NCBI RefSeq assembly: GCF_025643595.1
Contig: NZ_CP102826.1
Location: 1,674,001 to 1,738,000, forward strand
Length of the DNA: 64,000 nt
Direction: 5' to 3'
From: Saccharopolyspora rosea
GTDB taxonomy: Bacteria > Actinomycetota > Actinomycetes > Mycobacteriales > Pseudonocardiaceae
In this document: positions 1 through 8,540 of the stretch, one piece after another
Layout: every line of letters begins with the position of its first letter
How positions within the stretch are numbered: position 1 is the first letter of the stretch
The notes under the pieces: model-generated
Database searches by the model: none
Told to the model about the DNA's origin: nothing
The model's input: the letters and a program-made list of their open reading frames with translations, nothing else
Made by a program: the position numbers and the translations under genes

Positions 1-1
1 C

Positions 2-283
2 GACCCGTGGGTCGCCGAGCGGGTGCGCGACCTGATGGCCCACAACCTCCTGCGGCAGCGGTTGGCGCCCGACTTCAGCTCCGACGCCGCCACCTGGTCG
101 TCGAAGACCGGCACGCTGCTCAACCTGCGGCACGAGGCAGGGGTCGTCGAACACGCCGACGGCGACGCGTTCGCCATCGCGGTCCTCACCGAATCCCGCG
201 TGCCCGCGGCGACTCAGCCCGAAGCCGAGGTGCTCATGGCGCGCGTGGCCCGAACCCTGCGCGACCACCTGCGCTACCGGTGA
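2..283 (+). CDS. Serine hydrolase / class A beta-lactamase-like protein, C-terminal fragment
   Basis: Only the last 93 codons lie in the window; the gene begins upstream of base 1. The visible part contains the sequence SSKTGTLLNL, a KTG box of the kind that lines the active site of serine beta-lactamases and related penicillin-binding-fold hydrolases, followed by a beta-strand segment (AFAIAVLTES) and a basic C-terminal helix. The SxxK and SDN motifs would be further upstream and cannot be checked. The frame is open back to base 2 and ends at a TGA at 281-283. Its function is inferred only from the fold motif; it could be a true beta-lactamase or an esterase or peptidase of the same fold. 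Confidence 0.7.
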   Translation, partial: DPWVAERVRDLMAHNLLRQRLAPDFSSDAATWSSKTGTLLNLRHEAGVVEHADGDAFAIAVLTESRVPAATQPEAEVLMARVARTLRDHLRYR

Positions 284-314
284 GTCCGTTGTGGACGCGA
301 GGGGGTCCGGCCGG

Positions 315-884
315 TCAGTCCCGGCGCATGCCTCGCCACACGAGATCGGCGAGCTTCTCGGCCTGGTCGCGCCAGTCGTCGCTCGGGTCGAGGTGCAGCA
401 GACCGCTCAGCCCGCGCAGCACCGTTTCCGGTTCCAGGTCGGCGCGGACGGTTCCGGCCTCGACGTTGGCGTCCAGCAGTGCGGCGATCGCGCCGATCAG
501 GGCCTCGTGGGCGCTCGCGGGCAGTTCTCCGCAGGACGCCGTCGCGGCGCGGAGGGCTTTGGCCAGGCCGCGTTTGGTCATCATGTAGTGCGCCAGGTGG
601 TCGGTGGTCCACACCCGGAAGGCCCGTTCCGGCGGGTGCGTCGCGAGCAGTTCCGGCACCACGTCGACGAGGTGGCGCACCTCGCGCTGGTAGACGGCCA
701 GGATGAGCGCTTCCGGGGTGGGGAAGTGCCGGTAGACCGTGCCGACCCCGACACCGGCCCGCTTCGCGATGGCGTTGAACGAGACCTCGCCCGAGCAGGC
801 CAGCGGCTCCGCCGCCGCGGCCAGGATGCGCTCGTGGTTGCGCCGGGTGTCCGCGCGCCGGGGGTTGACCGCGCCCGTCGTCAT
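315..884 (-). CDS. TetR/AcrR-family transcriptional regulator
   Basis: A 189-residue regulator. The N-terminal helix-turn-helix (about residues 12-58) carries the typical TetR pattern NHERILAAAAEPL...VSFNAIAKRAGVGVGTVYRHFPTPEALI; the rest is an alpha-helical ligand domain with the RxxALRAATASCGELP type of pocket seen in many actinobacterial TetRs. The start at 884 is chosen because GGGAGGGG precedes it closely; an upstream in-frame start at 929 has no such site. The gene is divergent from the molybdenum hydroxylase operon starting at 1111, and a perfect inverted repeat at 973-990 lies between them. It most likely represses that operon and possibly itself; the ligand is unknown, perhaps an aldehyde or N-heterocycle. 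Confidence 0.9.
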   Translation of the reverse strand: MTTGAVNPRRADTRRNHERILAAAAEPLACSGEVSFNAIAKRAGVGVGTVYRHFPTPEALILAVYQREVRHLVDVVPELLATHPPERAFRVWTTDHLAHYMMTKRGLAKALRAATASCGELPASAHEALIGAIAALLDANVEAGTVRADLEPETVLRGLSGLLHLDPSDDWRDQAEKLADLVWRGMRRD

Positions 885-972
885 GGCCCCTCCCGGTTCG
901 CCGCCTGGTCCGCCCTGAATGTAATGCACGAACCCGCCGGGGCCGGAGCGGCGCGGGAGTGATTCGTTGCGG

Positions 973-990
973 AGCGGATTCCTATCCGCT
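973..990. promoter_or_regulatory. Candidate TetR operator (perfect inverted repeat)
   Basis: The arms agcggat and atccgct are perfect reverse complements separated by 4 bases (tcct), 18 bp in all. It sits in the divergent space between the tetR start (884) and the hydroxylase operon start (1111), the usual place for an autoregulated TetR site. The assignment to this TetR is inference. Confidence 0.6.
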
Positions 991-1110
991 AGCGTGGCGA
1001 CCGTCGAAGTGGATGATTATCCGGTTCGTCTCGGCGGTGGCCCCGACACCGACCACCACCATGCCACGCCGTCAGGCTGCTACGCGGGCGATCTGCGGGA
1101 AAGAGACCCA

Positions 1111-1563
1111 GTGGACATCTCACTCGAAATCAACGGCACGACACGACAACTCAGCGTCGACCCCGGGGTGACGCTGCTGGACGCGCTGCGCGAACGCCTC
1201 GACATCACCGGCCCGAAGAAGGGCTGCGACCGAGGGCAGTGCGGTGCCTGCACGGTGCACGTCGGCGGCAGGCCCGTGCTGTCCTGCCTCACCCTGGCCG
1301 CCACCGTGCGGCAGCCGGTGACCACGGTGGAGGGGCTGTCCGACGGGGACCGGTTGCACCCGGTCCAGCAGGCGTTCGTCGACCAGGACGCCCTCCAGTG
1401 CGGGTTCTGCACGTCCGGTCAGATCATGTCGGCTGTCGCCGCGGTCCGCCAGGACGTCGAGGACGTCCGGGAATTCATGTCCGGCAACCTGTGCCGCTGC
1501 GCGGCCTATCCGAACATCGTCGCGGCGGTCGAACAAGCGAGGCAGGCTGATGCGTCCCTTTGA
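1111..1563 (+). CDS. [2Fe-2S] subunit of a molybdenum hydroxylase (PaoA/YagT/CoxS-like)
   Basis: A 150-residue iron-sulfur subunit that passes electrons from the Mo site to FAD. The plant-ferredoxin cluster cysteines are visible at 39, 44, 47 and 59 (GCDRGQCGACTVH...C) and the second, hydroxylase-type cluster at 97, 100, 128 and 130 (QCGFC...CRC). GTG at 1111 is taken as start because GGGAAAGAG lies just upstream and homologues begin here; an extension to 967 would add a low-complexity, unrelated stretch. Unlike E. coli PaoA there is no Tat signal peptide, so the enzyme should be cytoplasmic. It overlaps the next gene by 14 bp and is the first of a three-gene operon. Confidence 0.93.
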   Translation: MDISLEINGTTRQLSVDPGVTLLDALRERLDITGPKKGCDRGQCGACTVHVGGRPVLSCLTLAATVRQPVTTVEGLSDGDRLHPVQQAFVDQDALQCGFCTSGQIMSAVAAVRQDVEDVREFMSGNLCRCAAYPNIVAAVEQARQADASL

Positions 1564-2509
1564 ACTCACCGAACCGGCGACGGTGCAAGCCGCTGTCGCC
1601 GAGCCCGGCACCTTCCTGGCCGGCGGGACGACGCTGGTCGACCTGATGAAGCTCGACGTGCTGACCCCGCAGCACGTCGTGGACATCAACGGGTTGCCGC
1701 TGCGCGGCATCGACACCCGCGACGGCCTGCGGATCGGCGCGCTGGAGCGGATGAGCGACGTCGCCGCGCACCCCGGGGTGTACCCGGCCATCTCCCGCGC
1801 CCTGCTGCAGAGCGCGTCCCAGCAGCTGCGGAACATGGCCAGCATCGGCGGGAACCTGTTGCAGCGCACCCGGTGCACCTACTTCCGCGATGTCGCCATG
1901 CCGTGCAACAAGCGGGAACCGGGCAGCGGTTGCCCCGCGATCTCCGGGAACAACCGGATGCACGCCGTGCTGGGCACGAGCGAGGCGTGCGTGGCCACGC
2001 ACGCCAGCGATCTGGCGGTGGCCCTCGTCGCGCTCGACGCCGAGGTCCGGCTGGTCAGCGACGGCGGTGAGCGCACCGTCAAGCTGGCGGACTTCTACCG
2101 CCTGCCGGGCGAGACGCCCGGGGTGGACAACGATCTGCGCCCCGGTGAGCTGATCGCCGAGATCCTGGTCCCGAGGCTGGACTGGGCGTCGCGTTCGACC
2201 TACGTCAAGGTGCGGGACCGGCAGTCCTACGAGTTCGCGCTGTGCTCCGCGGCGGTCGCGCTGGAGATCGGGGACGCGCACGTCGTCGACGCCCGGGTGG
2301 CGGTCGGCGGGGTGGCGACCGTGCCGTGGCGGCTCACCGCGGTGGAGGAGGCGCTGCGCGGCGCGCCCGTCACGCCGGAGTCCTTCGACGAGGCCGCCTC
2401 CGCGGCGGCCGACGGTGCCAGGCCGTTGGCGGCGAACGGTTTCAAAGTGCCCTTGCTGCGGCGGACCGTCGTCCGCGCGCTGCTCGAACTGACCGAGGGG
2501 AGCCGGTGA
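1550..2509 (+). CDS. FAD-binding subunit of a molybdenum hydroxylase (PaoB/YagS-like)
   Basis: A 319-residue FAD subunit of the xanthine dehydrogenase family. The FAD pyrophosphate loop FLAGGTTLVD (22-31) and the ASIGGNLLQ motif (97-105) are present, followed by the CO-dehydrogenase flavoprotein C-terminal domain. It also has an insert with Cys109, Cys119, Cys128 and Cys147, the spacing of the extra [4Fe-4S] cluster known from E. coli PaoB. That makes the complex a PaoABC-type aldehyde oxidoreductase rather than a classic xanthine dehydrogenase. The gene overlaps its upstream neighbour by 14 bp and its downstream neighbour by 1 base (TGATG), so translation is coupled. Confidence 0.93.
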   Translation: MRPFELTEPATVQAAVAEPGTFLAGGTTLVDLMKLDVLTPQHVVDINGLPLRGIDTRDGLRIGALERMSDVAAHPGVYPAISRALLQSASQQLRNMASIGGNLLQRTRCTYFRDVAMPCNKREPGSGCPAISGNNRMHAVLGTSEACVATHASDLAVALVALDAEVRLVSDGGERTVKLADFYRLPGETPGVDNDLRPGELIAEILVPRLDWASRSTYVKVRDRQSYEFALCSAAVALEIGDAHVVDARVAVGGVATVPWRLTAVEEALRGAPVTPESFDEAASAAADGARPLAANGFKVPLLRRTVVRALLELTEGSR

Positions 2510-4680
2510 TGACCAGTCGGCTGGACGGTCCGGCGAAAGTCACCGGACGGGCCAAGTACGGGGCGGACCACAACTTCCCCGGCATGGTCCACGGGTACGT
2601 CGTGCTCAGCACGATCGCGCACGGCGAGATCGAGGGCATGGACGTCACGGCGGCCAAGAGCGCCCCCGGCGTGCTCGGTGTGTACACGCCGTTCGACCCG
2701 TTGGAGCTGCGCCCGGCGAGCTCGCCGCTGTTCGGCGAGACCTGGGTTCCGTTGCAGGACACCGAAGTCACCTACTACGGCCAGCCGATCGGCTTCGTGG
2801 TGGCGGAGACCTTCGAGCAGGCCCGGGACGCGGCGTCGCTCATCGACGTGTCGTACCGCCCGCGCCCGGCGCGGACCTCGTTGCGGGACGGGCTTTCCAC
2901 GGCCGAGGACGCGCCGCAGCCCCGGGGCGCTGAACCGTCGCTCGAAGTCCTCGACTCCGATGTGGAGTCCATTGAGGACGCTCTGGCGGCGAGCCCGGTG
3001 GTCGTCGAGCAGACGTACACCACCGCGACGCAGAACCACGCCGCGATGGAGCCGCATTCCGCGGTCGCGGTGTGGGACTCCGACGGTCTCACGGTCCACA
3101 GCGGGAACCAGGCGGCCTACCTCCAGGCGGCGGAGCTCGCCTCCGCGCTGGACGTGGATCCGTCGTCGGTCCACGCGGTGAACCCCTTCGTGGGCGGCGC
3201 CTTCGGCGGCAAGGGCCGCACGTCCGCACCGGCGTTCCTGGCGGCGGCCGCGTCCCGGGCCCTCGGCCGCCCGGTCAAGGCCGTGCTCAGCCGCGAGCAG
3301 GTCTTCACCGCGACGGCGAACCGGCCCGCCACGGTGCAGCGGATCGCCCTCGGCGCGGACCAGGACGGCACCCTGGTCGCGCTGCGCCACGACTCGTGGA
3401 GCAGCACGTCGGTGGACCGGTCCTTCGTCGAACCGACCTCGCACGGCACGTCGCGCGAGTGGTACGCCACCCCGAACCTGGCCATCAGCCAGAAGATGGT
3501 GCCGCTGAACGTCCCGCCGGGCACGTTCATGCGAGCGCCGGGCGAGGCGCCCGGGTCCTTCGCGTTGGAGAGCGCGATCGACGAACTCGCGGTCGCGCTG
3601 GACATGGACCCGATCCAGCTGCGCATGCGGAACAACTCGACCGCGCCGCCCGGCAAGGACCTCCAGTGGTCGAGCAAGCACCTCGACGAGTGCTTCCGCA
3701 TCGGCGCGGACCGGTTCGGCTGGGCGCACCGCTCGCCGCGCGGTCGCACCGAAGGCGACTGGCTCGTGGGGCTCGGCACGGCCACCGCGATGTTCCCCGC
3801 ACTGCGGTTCCCGGCCTCCGTCGAGGTCGCGCTGCGGGCGGACGGCACGGCCGAGGTCGCCACCGGCGGGGCGGACCCGGGAACCGGTCTGCTGACCGTG
3901 CTTTCGCTGGTCGGCGCCGAGTCGTTGGACATCACGCCGGACCGGGTCACGCCGCGGCTGGGTGATTCGGCGTTGCCCCCGGGCGGGATGTCCGGTGGTT
4001 CGACCGCCACGGCGAGCGCGGGGACGGCGACCATGGTCGCCGCGGCGAAGGTGATCGACGACCTGCTGGCCCTGGCGTCCTCGCCCGGGGCGCCGTTCGA
4101 GGGCAGGGAGGTCTCGTACGCGGAAGGTAGGGTGCTGGCCGACGGCCGGACGATGACCTTCGGCGAGGTCCTGCGGGCGCTGGGCCGCACGGAGATCTCC
4201 GCGATCGGCTCGTCGGCGCCCGGCGAGGAGTTGACCAAGCACTCGTTCAGCTCGTTCGGCGCCCAGTTCTGCGAGGTCCGCGTGCACCGGTGGACGCGCG
4301 AGATCCGGGTGTCCCGGATGCTCGGCGTGTTCGACGCCGGCCGGATCATCAACCCGACGGCGGCTCGCAGCCAGCTCATCGGCGGCATGATCTGGGGCGT
4401 GTCGGCCGCGCTGCACGAGGGTCTGGAGATCGAGGCGAACGGCCGGTTCGCCAACGGCGACTTCGCGGGCTACCTGATCCCGGTGAACGCGGACATCCCC
4501 GATGTCGACGTCCACTTCGTCGAGCACCCGGACACGCTGCACAACGACGTCGGCGCGAAAGGACTCGGCGAGATCGGCACGGTGGGCATGGCGGCGGCCG
4601 TCGCCAACGCCGTGCACAACGCCACCGGCATCCGCGTCCGCCGGATCCCGATCACGATCGAGGACCTGCTGGACAGCTGA
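2509..4680 (+). CDS. Molybdenum-cofactor subunit of a molybdenum hydroxylase (PaoC/YagR-like)
   Basis: A 723-residue large subunit that binds Mo-molybdopterin and performs the hydroxylation or aldehyde oxidation. It starts with the substrate-domain motif SRLDGPAKVTGRAKYGAD, contains NPFVGGAFGGKG, the Mo-binding PPGTFMRAPGE loop, and ends with GLGEIG, whose glutamate (about residue 688) is the catalytic base of the family. ATG at 2509 overlaps the preceding stop. Length fits YagR (about 730 residues). Substrate cannot be read from sequence: aromatic aldehydes are likely from the PaoC resemblance, but N-heterocycles are possible. No maturation chaperone (PaoD/XdhC) gene follows in the window. 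Confidence 0.93.
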   Translation: MTSRLDGPAKVTGRAKYGADHNFPGMVHGYVVLSTIAHGEIEGMDVTAAKSAPGVLGVYTPFDPLELRPASSPLFGETWVPLQDTEVTYYGQPIGFVVAETFEQARDAASLIDVSYRPRPARTSLRDGLSTAEDAPQPRGAEPSLEVLDSDVESIEDALAASPVVVEQTYTTATQNHAAMEPHSAVAVWDSDGLTVHSGNQAAYLQAAELASALDVDPSSVHAVNPFVGGAFGGKGRTSAPAFLAAAASRALGRPVKAVLSREQVFTATANRPATVQRIALGADQDGTLVALRHDSWSSTSVDRSFVEPTSHGTSREWYATPNLAISQKMVPLNVPPGTFMRAPGEAPGSFALESAIDELAVALDMDPIQLRMRNNSTAPPGKDLQWSSKHLDECFRIGADRFGWAHRSPRGRTEGDWLVGLGTATAMFPALRFPASVEVALRADGTAEVATGGADPGTGLLTVLSLVGAESLDITPDRVTPRLGDSALPPGGMSGGSTATASAGTATMVAAAKVIDDLLALASSPGAPFEGREVSYAEGRVLADGRTMTFGEVLRALGRTEISAIGSSAPGEELTKHSFSSFGAQFCEVRVHRWTREIRVSRMLGVFDAGRIINPTAARSQLIGGMIWGVSAALHEGLEIEANGRFANGDFAGYLIPVNADIPDVDVHFVEHPDTLHNDVGAKGLGEIGTVGMAAAVANAVHNATGIRVRRIPITIEDLLDS

Positions 4681-4683
4681 CAC

Positions 4684-4730
4684 CCGCGGGCATCACCAGC
4701 CGAGCCGGTGGGCCCTGGTGATGCCCGCGG
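4684..4730. terminator. Bidirectional hairpin terminator
   Basis: A perfect 16-bp stem (4684-4699 with 4715-4730) with a 15-base loop lies between the converging hydroxylase operon and methyltransferase gene, only a few bases past the first stop. No U-tract, as is normal for actinomycete hairpins. Confidence 0.8.
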
Positions 4731-4745
4731 ACCACGGTCGGGAAG

Positions 4746-5603
4746 TCAGCGACGGGTCGCTTCGACCAGCCACGCCGCCGAGTCGTACAGCACACCCCGG
4801 TCGGTGCGGTGGTCGGCGAGGCTGGCGCGCAGGGCGTCGAGCGCGCGGGCCCGGGTGTCGGCGTCCAGGTCCTGGACCATGCCGGCGAACTGCTCGGACA
4901 CGAACCGGAAGGCGTCGTCGACGTCGCGTCCGAAGTACATCGGCTCGGTGAGCCCCCGCAGCCGCACGTCGGTGAAACCGGCCGAGGTCAACAGGTTCCG
5001 CACCCGGTCGGGGTCGCTCAGCGAGAACGGGCTCGGCGCGTCCGGCGGTGGTGTCGACAGGTCGCGACCGGCCGCCAGCGCGGTGCGGAAGGCGCTGATG
5101 AACTCGTTGCGGTCGAGCGGCTGCCAGGTCAGCAGGACGAGGCGGCCGCCCGGGCGGACGGCGCGCCCGATGTTGCCGAACGCCGCCAGGGGATCGCCGA
5201 AGAACATCGCGCCGTGCCTGCTGACGGCGAGGTCGAAGCGCTCGTCGCCGAAGGCGTGGACCTGCGCGTCGGCCTGCAGGAAGTGCGCGTTCGCCAGGTT
5301 TTCGCGTTCGGCGTGCTCGCGGGCGAGCTCGATCATGCGCGAGGACAGGTCCACACCGAGGGCCGTTCCGCCGCTCGCGCGCCGCGCGGCGTCCCGGGTC
5401 GTCTTCCCGCTGCCGCACCCGATGTCGAGGACGTGCTCCGCCGGTTCGACCGCGGCGGCGGCGAGCAGGTGCTCGTGGTACCGGGCGACGCCCTCGTCGA
5501 ACCGCTCGGCCCGCTCCGCCCAGAAGGCGCCCTGGTCACCGTCCCAGGCGCGCAGCTGCTCGGCGTTCGCGGCGTCGACGTGCATCGCGGTGCTCTCGTT
5601 CAT
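4746..5603 (-). CDS. Class I SAM-dependent methyltransferase (UbiE-like)
   Basis: A 285-residue protein with the Rossmann-like methyltransferase fold. Motif I is EHVLDIGCGSGKTT, the acidic end of beta-2 is GVDLSSRM, followed by DAQVHAF, the FDLAVSRHGAMFF strand and the RPGGRLVLLTW motif. ATG at 5603 is preferred over an upstream in-frame ATG at 5645, since a GGGACGGAC-like site precedes it. The substrate is unknown: the family includes small-molecule and natural-product methyltransferases. It lies head-to-tail, 54 bp downstream of the MmyB-type regulator gene, and may be co-transcribed with it. Confidence 0.85.
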   Translation of the reverse strand: MNESTAMHVDAANAEQLRAWDGDQGAFWAERAERFDEGVARYHEHLLAAAAVEPAEHVLDIGCGSGKTTRDAARRASGGTALGVDLSSRMIELAREHAERENLANAHFLQADAQVHAFGDERFDLAVSRHGAMFFGDPLAAFGNIGRAVRPGGRLVLLTWQPLDRNEFISAFRTALAAGRDLSTPPPDAPSPFSLSDPDRVRNLLTSAGFTDVRLRGLTEPMYFGRDVDDAFRFVSEQFAGMVQDLDADTRARALDALRASLADHRTDRGVLYDSAAWLVEATRR

Positions 5604-5657
5604 CGGGTCCGTCCCGTTCCTCGTTCCTGCGCGGCAGGAGCACACCCTAGAGCGTGA

Positions 5658-6491
5658 TCACCGCACCGCCTGCTCGCGGTGCGCGTGCAGGCTGCTGAGC
5701 AGGCCGAGGGCCTCGGCGCTGGGGCTGCCGGGCTCGGCGTGGTAGATGATCAGCTGTTGCCCGGGGGCGCCGCGCACGTCGAACGCCTGGTAGGTGAGGG
5801 TGAGCGGGCCGACGTCGGGGTGGACGAGGTGCTTGGGCTCGCGGGTCTTGCCGCGGACCTGGTGGGTTTCCCACAGCGCGCGGAACTGCTCGCTGCCTTC
5901 GTCGAGTTCGGCCAGCAGCTGCCGCAGTCCCGGGTCGTGCGGGTCGAAGCCCACGGCCGTCCGGAGATTGGCCACAGTGGCTTGTGCCGTCCAGTTCCAG
6001 CGCGCGAAGAACCGCCGCGCGGCGGGGTCGAGGAAGGTCATCCGGGCGAGGTTGTCCACCGCGCGGAACGGTGCGAACAGCGCGTCGGCCAGGGCGTTGG
6101 TGGCCAGCACGTCCAGGACGCGGTTGAGCACGAAGGCCGGGGTGTGCGGGTAGCCGTCCATCAGCTGCCGCAGCTGCGGGCTCACCGCCTGCGGCACCGG
6201 CGCGGGCGGGTCTTCCGGCGCGGTCCCGGCCAGCCGGTGCAGGTGTTCGCGGGCGTCCGAGTCGAGGTCCAGAGCGCGGCACAGGGCGTCGAGCACCTGC
6301 GGGGACGGGTTGGTCTCGCGACCCTGTTCCAGGCGGGTGTAGTAGTCGGCGTTCATCCCGGCGAGCACCGCGACCTCCTCGCGCCGCAGCCCGGCCACCT
6401 TCCGCCGACCGGAATAGGTCACGCCCGCGTCCTCGGGAGTCCGTTGCGCACGGCGTGCCCGCAGGAACTCACCCAGCTCACCACTGCCCAT
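5658..6491 (-). CDS. XRE-family regulator with MmyB-like ligand domain
   Basis: A 277-residue regulator. An N-terminal Cro/CI helix-turn-helix (about 6-75; GLRREEVAVLAGMNADYYTRLEQGR) is joined to a C-terminal MmyB-like domain (about 105-270), a PAS-like fold thought to sense fatty acids or acyl-CoA in Streptomyces MmyB. It is divergent from the SDR gene at 6649, the usual arrangement in which this regulator type controls an adjacent oxidoreductase. A -10-like TAGCCT at 6503-6498 lies exactly 6 bases before the ATG, so the mRNA is probably leaderless. The effector is not predictable. Confidence 0.9.
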   Translation of the reverse strand: MGSGELGEFLRARRAQRTPEDAGVTYSGRRKVAGLRREEVAVLAGMNADYYTRLEQGRETNPSPQVLDALCRALDLDSDAREHLHRLAGTAPEDPPAPVPQAVSPQLRQLMDGYPHTPAFVLNRVLDVLATNALADALFAPFRAVDNLARMTFLDPAARRFFARWNWTAQATVANLRTAVGFDPHDPGLRQLLAELDEGSEQFRALWETHQVRGKTREPKHLVHPDVGPLTLTYQAFDVRGAPGQQLIIYHAEPGSPSAEALGLLSSLHAHREQAVR

Positions 6492-6648
6492 GGCACCAGG
6501 CTAGGTCGCCGTCCGCGCGGTCGGGTGGGTGCGCCGCACCCGGTCACCGCGCGTCCTACCAGGACTCCCGCTCGCCGCTGAGACTCGTCGGTGCAGGACG
6601 AGAAGCGTCCGCACCGCAGCCTGATCCCGACGAGAGGGGCAACGAACC

Positions 6649-7404
6649 ATGCCTGGACGACTCACCGGCAAGGTCGCGCTGATCACCGGCGCGACCGGCG
6701 GCATCGGACGCGCCACCGCGGACCTGTTCGCCCGCGAAGGTGCCCGCCTGGTCGTCACCGACATCGACCAGCAGGCCGTCCAGCAGCTCGCCGCGGACCT
6801 GGCGACCGAGGACGCCGAGGTGCTGGCCGCCCGCCTGGACGTCTCCTCGGCGGAGAACTGGAGCGAGGTCGTCGAGCTGACCCGGCACCGCTTCGGCCGC
6901 CTCGACGTGCTGGTCAACATCGCCGGTGTCGTGGACTGGCCCGGCATCGAGGGCACCGAGCAGGACGCCTGGGAGCGGGTGATCGCGGTCAACCAGACCG
7001 GCACCTGGCTCGGCATGAAGGCGGCCATGCCGCTGCTGCGCGCCTCCGGCAGCGCCTCGGTGATCAACACGTCGTCGGTGCTCGGCCTGGTCGGCAGCGG
7101 TGCCGCCGCCGCGTACCAGGCGTCCAAGGGCGCGGTGCGCCTGCTGACCAAGACCGCCGCCGTCGAGTACGCCACCCGGGGCGTGCGGGTCAACTCGGTG
7201 CACCCCGGCGTCGTCGCCACCCCGATGATCCAGGACCTGCTCGACGAGCAGGGCGACCAGCAACCCGACATCGTGCGCACCCCGATGCGCCGCGCGGCCG
7301 GTCCGGCCGAGATCGCGCCCGCCGTGCTCTTCCTGGCGAGCGACGAATCCTCGTTCGTCACCGGGACCGAACTCGTCGTCGACGGCGGCCTCACCGCGCA
7401 CTGA
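6649..7404 (+). CDS. SDR-family NAD(P)-dependent oxidoreductase
   Basis: A 251-residue classical short-chain dehydrogenase. The cofactor loop TGATGGIGRAT is at 13-23, the NIAG motif near 90, the catalytic Ser in INTSSVLG and the YQASK pair (Tyr/Lys) follow, and the C-terminus has DGGLTAH. TDIDQQ after beta-2 (Asp) suggests NAD rather than NADP preference. A GAGAGGGG ribosome site precedes the ATG. The gene is divergent from the MmyB-type regulator and is its likely target. Closest functional classes would be 3-alpha/20-beta-hydroxysteroid or 3-oxoacyl reductase-like enzymes; the real substrate is unknown. Confidence 0.9.
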   Translation: MPGRLTGKVALITGATGGIGRATADLFAREGARLVVTDIDQQAVQQLAADLATEDAEVLAARLDVSSAENWSEVVELTRHRFGRLDVLVNIAGVVDWPGIEGTEQDAWERVIAVNQTGTWLGMKAAMPLLRASGSASVINTSSVLGLVGSGAAAAYQASKGAVRLLTKTAAVEYATRGVRVNSVHPGVVATPMIQDLLDEQGDQQPDIVRTPMRRAAGPAEIAPAVLFLASDESSFVTGTELVVDGGLTAH

Positions 7405-7512
7405 CCGGACGGCGCGTGCGCGGCGGAATTCTCGGTGGGGCGAATCCGCGGACGACGACAGCCGACCGGAATTCACCGCACGAACGTGTTCTTCGAAAAA
7501 CGGTGCGGCGAA

Positions 7513-8145
7513 TCAGCGCACGGCGATGAGCCCCACCCCGAGGGCGATGAACGCGCCGCCCGTCGCGGCGTCGAATCGGCGACGAACGGACTCGCGCCGG
7601 CGCAACCAGTTTCCGGCGCGACCTCCGATCACGCTGACCGTTCCGTCCACCAGGAATTCCAATGTGACCACGATTGTTCCGAGCACGGTGAACTGCACCC
7701 ACAGATGGCCCAGTTCGGCGTTGACGAACTGGGGGAGGAAAGCGATCGAGAAGGTGACCATCTTCGGATTCAGCAGGTTCGTCCACAATCCCGCCAGGTA
7801 CGCCCGGCGCGGCGACACCGCCGTGTCGACGTTCTCCACCGCGGGCTGCCCCGCCTTGCGGTTCCGGATGATCCGCACCCCGAGGTAGACCAGGTACGCG
7901 GCGCCGAGCACGCGCACCACCACGACCGCGGCCGGCACCGTCGCGAAGAGCGCGGACAGCCCCGCGGCCGCCACGGTGATGTGCAGGACCTCGCTGGTCG
8001 CCACCCCGGCCGTGGCGAGCAGGCCCGCGCGCGGTCCGCCTCGCATTCCGCACCCCAACACGAAAAGCATGTCCGGTCCGGGGCTGATCATGGCGAGAAA
8101 CGTCGTCACGACGAACGCGAGGAGAAGGTGCTGGTCGATCGGCAT
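7513..8145 (-). CDS. LysE/RhtB-family amino-acid exporter
   Basis: A 210-residue membrane protein with about six hydrophobic segments and the family signature near the N-terminus, FLAMISPGPDMLFVLGCGMRGG (Pro-Gly-Pro), which identifies LysE/RhtB transporters that export amino acids or homoserine lactone-like compounds. ATG at 8145 is chosen because the first membrane helix starts right after it and the length matches the family (about 205-210); an ATG six codons upstream is possible. The coding frame remains open far upstream to 8472 but that part is AT-rich and not protein-like. It is convergent with the SDR gene. Confidence 0.88.
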   Translation of the reverse strand: MPIDQHLLLAFVVTTFLAMISPGPDMLFVLGCGMRGGPRAGLLATAGVATSEVLHITVAAAGLSALFATVPAAVVVVRVLGAAYLVYLGVRIIRNRKAGQPAVENVDTAVSPRRAYLAGLWTNLLNPKMVTFSIAFLPQFVNAELGHLWVQFTVLGTIVVTLEFLVDGTVSVIGGRAGNWLRRRESVRRRFDAATGGAFIALGVGLIAVR

Positions 8146-8540
8146 GCCAAGGCCATTCCACATCGGTAGCAAGACTGGCGAGATGTCCTCATCCGCGCGG
8201 AAAACACGGTAGTAGTGCGCCGGAGCACAATGGCAAAAAAGGGCGGAAAAGTGCGCTGTTTTCACTCGATGCGGTGGAGCAGGACGTGTCGGCTTGCCCG
8301 TGAACCCGTCGCTGTGGAACCGGTGCGCGGCATTGCTGAAATCTAACTCATTCAGGTGTAGAACAGGAAAAAATCCCTGTGCGATCATGAACCGGAACCC
8401 AACGACGGCCCCAGTGATGACGGCATTCCGAGCGATCCTGAACTCCCGGCAGGCAGCGCCAGCGAATTTCACCGCAGCTGCCGCCGACTCGTGTCAGGCG
8501 TTTCGACTGAACTCGTCAGGGCCACCAGCAGGAGGTCCGT
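8146..8540. other. AT-rich intergenic region with a possible 38-codon ORF
   Basis: This 395-bp space between two divergent genes is clearly lower in GC than its surroundings (8210-8420 has several A/T runs), so it likely holds the promoters of both. On the plus strand an ATG at 8230 with a GGAG four bases upstream opens a 38-codon frame ending at 8346 (MAKKGGKVRCFHSMRWS...), basic and with one Trp. I cannot tell whether it is translated. No terminator or known RNA motif was recognised. Confidence 0.4.

Noticed and set aside
2227-4683. Very long minus-strand open frame (818 codons) opposite the Mo-cofactor subunit gene
   Set aside because: Antisense of a clear gene in very GC-rich DNA; composition is Arg/Gly/Ala/Val-rich, with no recognisable domain and no ribosome site.
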